Source: an uncultured bacterium
GTDB lineage: Bacteria > Bacillota > Clostridia > Oscillospirales > Ruminococcaceae
Assembly (NCBI GenBank): GCA_905214345.1
Contig: CAJMLV010000039.1
Span: 1-26,212, forward strand
Length of the DNA stretch: 26,212 nucleotides
Direction: 5' to 3'
Each line of letters opens with the position of its first letter. Within the stretch, counting starts at the first letter, position 1. Position numbers and translations under genes: made by a program. The notes under the pieces are model-generated. The model ran no database searches. It had not been told where the DNA came from and saw nothing but the letters and a program-made list of their open reading frames with translations. Shown here piece after piece: positions 7,062 to 12,067 of the stretch.

Positions 7062-7208
7062 ATGGAAGATCCCGTACCCGTCAAGGAGGAATACACCTAT
7101 CAAGTCGGCAAAATCCAATTCATTGTCACGCCCGTCTATAAGGACAAAGGCGAGTCCATGCGTGACATCCTGTTGAAGCTTATGCTGGCCGATCTGGAGC
7201 CAGCCTAA
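7062..7208 (+). CDS. TnpW-like small protein (copy 2)
   Basis: This 48-residue protein reads YTYQVGKIQFIVTPVYKDKG followed by ESMRDILLKLMLADLE. It lines up with copy 1 at 5714 (G-x-x-x-x-x-V, then E-x-x-x-D-x-L-L/R-L). A strong AAGGAGG lies 5 nt before the ATG. It occupies the place where the middle of the recombinase should be, between the truncated N-terminal part and the detached C-terminus. Two divergent tnpW genes 1.2 kb apart point to joining of parts from two related elements rather than a recent duplication. Confidence 0.65.
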   Translation: MEDPVPVKEEYTYQVGKIQFIVTPVYKDKGESMRDILLKLMLADLEPA

Positions 7209-7229
7209 CTGTTCCATCGACAGCCTTAA

Positions 7230-7484
7230 CTCGGGCGGTCGGCAGAGGTATATACCGACGCCGCCACCATCACCAAGCGCATGGTTGCCGAGCTCATTCA
7301 GTATATCGAGGTTTATCCGGCGGTCAAGGAGGACGGCATTACCAATCAGCGGGTGACGATCCACTACAACTGCATTGGAGCCTTTGAGGTGCCGGATCGC
7401 CGGAAGATCCCCGAGCGGGACATTCTTTTGGAAACGAGAAAAGGCGTAGCATTAAGCTACGCCCCCGCACAGATCGCTATATAA
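7230..7484 (+). pseudogene. Detached C-terminal domain of a serine recombinase (DUF4368-like)
   Basis: The frame through 7281 reads AEVYTDAATITKRMVAELIQ, then YIEVYPAV...TNQRVTIHYNCIGAF and a basic tail ending at 7484. The pattern 'Y-T-D...T..M..ELI..I.V...RVTIHYN.IGAF' is the C-terminal DUF4368-type domain of TnpX-like recombinases. An in-frame TAA lies just upstream (7227-7229), so it is not joined to the N-terminal part at 5918. Whether it belonged to that protein, to the fragment at 2-136, or to a third recombinase cannot be told from the sequence. In Tn4451-type elements the recombinase gene ends near one element end, placing the element boundary at about 7485-7494. Confidence 0.7.
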
Positions 7485-7493
7485 ACTTGGAAA

Positions 7494-7551
7494 TAAAAAA
7501 TGCGGAGTATCATCAGCAGACCTTTTCAGATCCTTTAATGATACTCCGCAT
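7494..7551 (-). terminator. Terminator of the tRNA unit
   Basis: TGCGGAGTATCAT (7501-7513) pairs perfectly with ATGATACTCCGCA (7539-7551). On the minus strand the stem is followed by a run of T (ATTTTTTATTT). The stem includes the last base of the encoded CCA end of tRNA-Pro. Confidence 0.85.
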
Positions 7552-7626
7552 GGTCGGAGTGACGGGATTCGAACCCACGGCCTCTTGGTCCCGAACCAAG
7601 CGCGCTACCATCTGCGCTACACCCCG
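7551..7626 (-). tRNA. tRNA-Pro (anticodon CGG)
   Basis: The minus strand folds into a 76-nt cloverleaf. The acceptor CGGGGTG pairs with CACTCCG (one G-T), the discriminator is A, and CCA is encoded. The anticodon stem CTTGG/CCAAG encloses the loop TTCGGGA, giving anticodon CGG (codon CCG). The T arm contains GTTCGAATC. It lies directly beside the right boundary of the mobile segment; no copy of its 3' end is visible elsewhere in the window, so it is not shown to be the attachment site. Confidence 0.95.
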
Positions 7627-7627
7627 A

Positions 7628-7664
7628 GAAAAAAACCGCAGCAACTACGCTGCTGCGGTTTCTG
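7628..7664 (-). terminator. Terminator-like hairpin between tRNA-Gln and tRNA-Pro
   Basis: On the minus strand AAACCGCAGCA pairs with TGCTGCGGTTT across a short loop, followed directly by T6-7 and then tRNA-Pro. It has every mark of an intrinsic terminator yet ends 2 nt before the tRNA-Pro 5' end. It may instead be a partial terminator or an RNase processing stem. Confidence 0.7.
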
Positions 7665-7666
7665 TT

Positions 7667-7740
7667 TGGTTGGGGATGAGAGGATCGAACTCCCACGGGC
7701 GGAGTCAGAGTCCGCTGCACTACCATTATGCGAATCCCCA
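7667..7740 (-). tRNA. tRNA-Gln (anticodon CTG)
   Basis: The minus strand gives a 74-nt cloverleaf. The acceptor TGGGGAT pairs fully with ATCCCCA, the discriminator is A, and CCA is encoded. The anticodon stem GCGGA/TCCGC has the loop CTCTGAC, so the anticodon is CTG (codon CAG). The T arm carries GTTCGATCC. It is the first gene after the promoter at 7778-7806. Confidence 0.95.
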
Positions 7741-7777
7741 GTAGGTTGTCCGGGCTGTGTGCCCTCGACGTTTATTT

Positions 7778-7806
7778 ATTATAGCGGCTGACCTCCGGTT
7801 TGTCAA
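7778..7806 (-). promoter_or_regulatory. Consensus promoter of the tRNA-Gln/tRNA-Pro unit
   Basis: On the minus strand TTGACA (7806-7801), a 17-nt spacer and TATAAT (7783-7778) form a perfect housekeeping sigma-70/SigA promoter. The start would fall about 30 nt before tRNA-Gln. It is the only obvious promoter for both tRNAs. Confidence 0.9.
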
Positions 7807-7931
7807 CAGTTTTTTTTCAAAAAAATTCCACTCTTTTTTCAAGAGCTGACCCCACCGCTTTTGTCTGCGTGAAAGAAACCAAAAAAGAATGGCTCATCAG
7901 AATTTTTTTGTGTATGTCCCATGAAAGGGCA

Positions 7932-7961
7932 TTGACAAAGGGGGCGTTGGTGGCGTACTCT
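7932..7961 (+). promoter_or_regulatory. Probable pfkA promoter
   Basis: TTGACA (7932-7937) is followed after 18 nt by TACTCT (7956-7961), giving a start about 60 nt ahead of the pfkA start codon. The rest of 7807-7931 holds only AT-rich runs and no recognisable gene. Confidence 0.6.
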
Positions 7962-8029
7962 TTACATGAAAGAAAGATTGAGGCGGCCCGGCGCAGCAAT
8001 GTCCGCCGCCAAAATGGGAGGGTTACACT

Positions 8030-9106
8030 ATGAAAATGCGTGTCGGTATCCTTACGTCCGGCGGCGACTGCCCCGGTCTGAACGCCACCATCCGCGGCGT
8101 GGCCAAGGCGCTGTATCAGCGTATGGGCGAAAATGTTGAAATCATCGGTATCATGAACGGCTACGACGGCCTGATCAACGGCAACTACCGCGTCATGGAC
8201 CCTTCGGAATTTTCCGGTATCCTCACGGTGGGCGGCACCATCCTGGGCACCAAGCGCACTCCTTTTAAGATGATGCGCGTGGTAGGGGACGACAAGGTGG
8301 ACAAGGTCGCCGCCATGAAAAAGACCTACAAGGCGGCCAAGCTGGACTGCCTGCTCTGCCTGGGCGGCAACGGCACCCACAAGACTGCCAACCTGCTCAG
8401 CCAGGAAGGGCTGAACATCATCGGCCTGCCCAAGACCATCGACAATGACATCTACGGCACCGACGTGACCTTCGGCTTCCACACCGCGGTGGACATTGCC
8501 ACCGATGTCATCGACCGTATCCATACCACTGCCGGCAGCCACAGCCGCGTGATGTGCATCGAGATCATGGGCAACAAGGCGGGCTGGCTGACCCTGTACT
8601 CCGGCATTGCCGGCGGTGCGGACATCATCCTGATCCCCGAACACCCCTATGACATCAAGAAGGTAGCCAACGCTGTGGAACGCCGCGCCAAGGCTGGTAA
8701 GAACTTCTCCATCCTGGCCGTCGCCGAAGGTGCTCTCTCGGTGGAGGAATCCAAGATGAAGCGCAAGGAATGGACCGCCAAGCGCGCCGAGGAAGGCTAT
8801 ACCACCGCCACCAACCGCATTGCCCGTCAGGTGGAGCAGCTGACCGGCGCCGAGACCCGCATCTGCGTGCCCGGCCACATGCAGCGCGGCGGCTCTCCTT
8901 CGGCCTACGACCGTGTTCTGGCTACCCAGTTCGGTGCCTATGCTGCCGGTCTGGTGGCGGACGAGCATTACGGTGTGACCGTGGCCATGGTCAACCGCAA
9001 TGTTACCGCCAACCCGCTGGTGGAGATCGCGGGCAAGACCCGCGGTGTGCCCGATGACTGCGCCATGCTCAACGTGGCCCGTTCCATGGGCATCAGCCTG
9101 GGCTGA
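8030..9106 (+). CDS. pfkA: 6-phosphofructokinase, group III type
   Basis: It phosphorylates fructose 6-phosphate to the 1,6-bisphosphate, the committed step of glycolysis, in the cytosol. The 358-residue protein shows GGDCPGLNA (11-19), GGNGTHKTA (112-120), PKTIDND (134-140, with the catalytic Asp), the substrate arginine in SHSR (173) and PGHMQRGGSPSAYDR near the C-terminus. Gly115 at E. coli position 104 favours ATP, while Lys135 at position 124 is the residue of pyrophosphate enzymes. This mixed pair is typical of group III PFKs. Two further changes are Asn114 for the Mg-binding Asp103 and Asn182 for Arg171. The length exceeds E. coli PfkA (320). GGGAGGG precedes the ATG; a terminator follows, so it is monocistronic. 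The phosphoryl donor needs testing. Confidence 0.93.
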   Translation: MKMRVGILTSGGDCPGLNATIRGVAKALYQRMGENVEIIGIMNGYDGLINGNYRVMDPSEFSGILTVGGTILGTKRTPFKMMRVVGDDKVDKVAAMKKTYKAAKLDCLLCLGGNGTHKTANLLSQEGLNIIGLPKTIDNDIYGTDVTFGFHTAVDIATDVIDRIHTTAGSHSRVMCIEIMGNKAGWLTLYSGIAGGADIILIPEHPYDIKKVANAVERRAKAGKNFSILAVAEGALSVEESKMKRKEWTAKRAEEGYTTATNRIARQVEQLTGAETRICVPGHMQRGGSPSAYDRVLATQFGAYAAGLVADEHYGVTVAMVNRNVTANPLVEIAGKTRGVPDDCAMLNVARSMGISLG

Positions 9107-9142
9107 TTCTTCCTTCTTACAAATAAGGAAACCGCTGAGAAC

Positions 9143-9194
9143 CCGGCAGGCAGCTTTCACCTTTTCGGTGGAGCTGCCCGCCGGCTTTTGTTTT
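9143..9194 (+). terminator. pfkA terminator
   Basis: A long stem, CCGGC-AGGCAGCT...CACC pairing with GGTG...AGCTGCC-GCCGG across a TTTTC loop, is followed by CTTTTGTTTT. It lies 36 nt after the pfkA stop. Confidence 0.85.
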
Positions 9195-9226
9195 GCAAAT
9201 TTTGATACAAAAGCCGACGAACCCTC

Positions 9227-9255
9227 TTGACGAATTGCAGAATAGGTGATATGGT
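9227..9255 (+). promoter_or_regulatory. Promoter of the GntR-ABC operon
   Basis: TTGACG (9227-9232), a 17-nt spacer and TATGGT (9250-9255) form a good SigA-type promoter. The predicted start falls inside the palindrome at 9258-9271. A nested hairpin (GAACCG/CGGTTC around ACCGG/CCGGT, 9272-9308) follows in the leader. Confidence 0.7.
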
Positions 9256-9257
9256 TA

Positions 9258-9271
9258 ATTACACAAGTAAT
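9258..9271. promoter_or_regulatory. Candidate GntR operator
   Basis: ATTAC-ACAA-GTAAT is a perfect 5-bp-arm palindrome directly after the -10 box, over the predicted transcription start. YtrA-type GntR repressors commonly bind such palindromes ahead of their own operon, so autoregulation is likely. The assignment is an inference from position and symmetry. Confidence 0.5.
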
Positions 9272-9336
9272 GAACCGATAAACCGGAGTGCGCACCCGGT
9301 CGCGGTTCCTGCCTGTATCAGAAAGGGGGCGCAGTT

Positions 9337-9717
9337 TTGAAAGGTACACTCAATGACCAAAGCCTGATCTACCGGCAGATCGCCCAACTGCTGGAGGACG
9401 GCATCCTGCGGGGGGAATACCCCGCCGACACCCAGGTACCCAGCACCAACGAGCTGGCCCGGGCATTCAACATCAACCCGGCCACCGCCGCCAAGGGCAT
9501 CAACCGGCTGGTGGACGAAGGGCTTCTGTACAAGCGCCGGGGCATCGGCATGTTTGTAGCCCCCGGTGCGGCGGAAGAACTGCGGAAACGCCGCCGGGAA
9601 GATTTTGCCAGAACGCAGGTCAAAGCGTTTGTGCGGGAAGCCAAACGCCTGGGCCTGACCCAACAAGAATTGTACAGCCTGGTGCAAGCCCAGGCGGAAG
9701 AGGAGCAACTGCCATGA
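9337..9717 (+). CDS. GntR family transcriptional regulator, YtrA-like
   Basis: This 126-residue protein is a short GntR regulator with a winged helix (about 10-78; QIAQLLEDGILRGEYPADTQ, PSTNELARAFNINPATAAKG, GIGMFVAPGA) and a short helical C-terminus of about 45 residues instead of a ligand domain. That size defines the YtrA subfamily, which usually represses an adjacent ABC transporter operon. Translation starts at TTG 9337, supported by GGGGG 8 nt upstream and the lack of a nearby ATG. Its stop overlaps the ATPase start (ATGA). In Bacillus such systems respond to cell-wall-active peptides; the inducer here is unknown. Confidence 0.9.
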   Translation: MKGTLNDQSLIYRQIAQLLEDGILRGEYPADTQVPSTNELARAFNINPATAAKGINRLVDEGLLYKRRGIGMFVAPGAAEELRKRRREDFARTQVKAFVREAKRLGLTQQELYSLVQAQAEEEQLP

Positions 9718-10628
9718 AAAACGATATTCGGATGCCTGCCCCGCAGGCTTTGCGGGCGGCCAAACTCTGCAAAAACTATGGCAAACAGACGGTCCTCAAG
9801 GACCTGGACCTGACTTTTGAACCGGGGCACATTTACGGCCTCATCGGCCGCAACGGCGCAGGCAAAACCACCCTGTTGGGGCTCTTGTCCGGCCAGAACT
9901 TTGCCACCGGCGGCCAGGCGCTGTACGGTGATCAGCCCGTGTGGGAGAACAGTGCCGTGCTGGGCAGCCTGCACTTTGCGCGGGAACTTTCCGCTTCCAG
10001 CGAACTGGCGGTTTTGTCGGTGACAAACTTCCTGCGGGCGGGGCGGATGTTCTGCCCCTATTGGGATCAGTCTTTTGCGGAAGAACTGGTCCAAAAGTTT
10101 GAACTGCCCATGAAAAAGCCGATCAACCGCCTGTCCCGCGGGCAGATGAGCATGGTGTCCATCACGGCGGCGCTGGCCTCCCGGGCTCCGGTCACCCTGC
10201 TGGACGAACCCACCGCCGGTCTGGACGTGGTGGCCCGGGAACGCTTCTACCGCATCCTGCTGGAAGAGTATCAGCGCACCGGCCGTACCTTTGTGATCTC
10301 CACCCATATTATTGAGGAAGCCGCTTCCGTCTTTGAGAAAGTGGTCATCCTGGACGAGGGCAAGGTGGTGGCCGACCGGGACACCGAGGACCTGGTGGGC
10401 GAATTCCGCTATATCAGCGGTCCTGCCGCCCTGCTGGACGCTGCCCTGGCCGACCGGGGCATCACCCCGCTGCAGACCCAGGTGCTGGGAGGCCATAAGA
10501 TGGTGGCCGTGCAGGGGATTGAGGCGCTCTTTGAGGAGTTGGCGGTGCTGGATGGCCTGACGGTGGAAGGAATGAACCTTCAGAACGTGTTCGTGGCCCT
10601 GTGCGGTCACGGCGACGAGGAGGGGTAA
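9714..10628 (+). CDS. ABC transporter ATP-binding protein
   Basis: This 304-residue ATPase energises the membrane pair encoded next. Visible motifs are Walker A GRNGAGKT (45-52), signature LSRGQM (140-145, a variant of LSGGQ), Walker B TLLDEP (161-166), the D-loop GLD and switch histidine 198 in STHIIEE. About 80 residues beyond the nucleotide domain form a C-terminal extension as in antibiotic-peptide and YtrB-type transporters. The start overlaps the GntR gene by 4 nt, implying translational coupling. Export or removal of a membrane-active compound is likely; the substrate is not determinable. Confidence 0.92.
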   Translation: MKNDIRMPAPQALRAAKLCKNYGKQTVLKDLDLTFEPGHIYGLIGRNGAGKTTLLGLLSGQNFATGGQALYGDQPVWENSAVLGSLHFARELSASSELAVLSVTNFLRAGRMFCPYWDQSFAEELVQKFELPMKKPINRLSRGQMSMVSITAALASRAPVTLLDEPTAGLDVVARERFYRILLEEYQRTGRTFVISTHIIEEAASVFEKVVILDEGKVVADRDTEDLVGEFRYISGPAALLDAALADRGITPLQTQVLGGHKMVAVQGIEALFEELAVLDGLTVEGMNLQNVFVALCGHGDEEG

Positions 10629-10630
10629 GC

Positions 10631-11281
10631 ATGCGCAACTTTGTGCGATACTTCGGCCTGATCTTTTTGCAATATATGGCGGTGGTGGCGGCCTTTGTGG
10701 TCGTGGTGGTGCTGGGCTGCCGCTATACTCCGCTTTCTCTGTTCGAAAACTACGGCTACATGCTGCCCAGCCTGGGCGTCTGGCTTACCCCCATGACCTT
10801 GGCAGGCAGCCAGGCCAACACGTCGCTGCTCATTTACTACGGTGTGCGCCGCCGTCGCTGCTTTGTTTGTGTGCAGATTCTGGCGGTGGCAATGTCCCTG
10901 TGTACCATTGCCATGGCAATGGCCGGGATGGAGATCATCCGCAGGCTGGTATCCGACTATGATATGGAGGTGACCGTCTGGTCGTTGCCTGTCATTTTTG
11001 TGGCTTCTGTGGCCATTACCGAACTGGCTTTTCTGGTCCAGTATCTGCCCCGGGGGGCCGGACAGCGTACCGCATCCGTGCTGATGGTCCTCATTATTAT
11101 CAGCTTCGCGGCGGCCATCACCGTGGGCGTCTTGAAGGCACTGGATCTTCCGCTGCCCTTTTTCCCGGTCAGCGTCCTGCGTCCCGGGTGGCTGATTTTC
11201 ACGGTGGTGTGCGGGCTGACAGCGGCAGCAGTCGGCGCCCTCTGCTGGCGGTATTTTCGAAAGGCGGTGATCCGGCTGTGA
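10631..11281 (+). CDS. ABC transporter membrane subunit 1
   Basis: This 216-residue protein has about six hydrophobic segments (roughly 8-29, 43-60, 78-100, 117-138, 148-169 and 185-206) and no signal peptide. Between segments 2 and 3 lies NTSLLIYYGVRRRR (63-76), which recurs in the next gene as NTNLAVEISFGIPRRR. The two are thus distant paralogues that probably form a heterodimer, with the basic loop contacting the ATPase. ATG 10631 is chosen because GGAGGGG lies just upstream, overlapping the ATPase stop; an earlier in-frame ATG at 10601 would overlap by 28 nt. No named permease family is recognised. Confidence 0.8.
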   Translation: MRNFVRYFGLIFLQYMAVVAAFVVVVVLGCRYTPLSLFENYGYMLPSLGVWLTPMTLAGSQANTSLLIYYGVRRRRCFVCVQILAVAMSLCTIAMAMAGMEIIRRLVSDYDMEVTVWSLPVIFVASVAITELAFLVQYLPRGAGQRTASVLMVLIIISFAAAITVGVLKALDLPLPFFPVSVLRPGWLIFTVVCGLTAAAVGALCWRYFRKAVIRL

Positions 11282-11973
11282 AAAAGCAAAGCCAATCTTT
11301 CGGCAGGACCCTGGCCGGTGTTCTGGAAATCGGAAAAAAGCGTTTTCTGATCGGGTTGCTGATCCAGTTGGGAATCTGGGCATTTTGCCCGGCTGTTCTG
11401 GCGGTGATCGATCTGCTGGTCAAGGAAGATCCCCTGATAAGCAGCATTGGGCTTTCCGGCCTTTTTGCGGTGGGAACAGGATGTATCCTTACGTTCCTGG
11501 AAGGTCTTAACCAGTTCAATACCAATCTGGCGGTGGAAATCAGCTTCGGTATCCCTCGCCGCCGTGCGCTGGCTGCGTCCTGGATCGTGACCCTGGGGAG
11601 CGGTGCGGTGACCATAGCATTGGCGGCTTTGCAGGAAGCGATCTGGTTTTACGGCGTTACCGGCGGTACCGGCGTAACCATCGTTTCCAATATACCCGCG
11701 TGGGGCTGGCTCTGCCTGGCGTTCCTGCCCGGGGCAGCATCCGCCTTCACCATAGGGATTCTGTCCCGCTTCGGCAAGACCGGGGGACTGCTGCTCTGGC
11801 TGGCGTTTATGGTGCTGTGCCAGACCCCGCAGCTGTTGGAGATTACCTCCCCCGATATGATGGGCGTTCTGGCCGCGGTCATGCCGGTGTTCCTGCCTCT
11901 GGCGGGGTTGGTGGTGGCCGGGATGGGTACGCTGCTTTTGTACCGTGCCAATACGGTGATCACCAACCGTTGA
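11278..11973 (+). CDS. ABC transporter membrane subunit 2
   Basis: This 231-residue integral membrane protein has about six hydrophobic segments (roughly 23-46, 57-75, 98-120, 142-162, 168-183 and 200-221). It shares the motif N-T-x-L...G-(V/I)-x-R-R-R with the preceding subunit (here 81-96). The start is taken as GTG 11278, which overlaps the previous stop as GTGA, the same 4-nt coupling seen at the GntR/ATPase junction; a far upstream ATG would overlap by 94 nt. It is the last gene of the GntR-ABC operon. Its last codons contain the -35 box of the next promoter. Confidence 0.78.
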   Translation: MKKQSQSFGRTLAGVLEIGKKRFLIGLLIQLGIWAFCPAVLAVIDLLVKEDPLISSIGLSGLFAVGTGCILTFLEGLNQFNTNLAVEISFGIPRRRALAASWIVTLGSGAVTIALAALQEAIWFYGVTGGTGVTIVSNIPAWGWLCLAFLPGAASAFTIGILSRFGKTGGLLLWLAFMVLCQTPQLLEITSPDMMGVLAAVMPVFLPLAGLVVAGMGTLLLYRANTVITNR

Positions 11974-11999
11974 CAAAGTTCGACCATCCACGCTACAAT
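11970..11999 (+). promoter_or_regulatory. Promoter upstream of the GH42 gene
   Basis: TTGACA (11970-11975), overlapping the stop codon of the ABC subunit, is followed after 18 nt by TACAAT (11994-11999). Transcription would start at about 12006, directly ahead of the hairpin at 12013-12039. Confidence 0.7.
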
Positions 12000-12012
12000 G
12001 CAAACAGGAAGG

Positions 12013-12047
12013 AGCGCCGCCCCGGCCGGGGGCGGCGCTTTCTGTTT
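12013..12047 (+). terminator. GC-rich hairpin: ABC operon terminator or GH42 attenuator
   Basis: AGCGCCGCCCC (12013-12023) pairs perfectly with GGGGCGGCGCT (12029-12039), followed by TTCTGTTT. It would end the ABC operon, but it also lies inside the leader of the transcript from 11970-11999, only about 7 nt after its start, so it could attenuate the GH42 gene. Confidence 0.7.
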
Positions 12048-12067
12048 ATGGCGGGAGGTGTGTACCC

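Noticed and set aside
7817..9349. 510-codon minus-strand frame opposite pfkA
   Set aside because: Covers the pfkA promoter, gene and terminator in antisense; no ribosome binding site and no recognisable domain.
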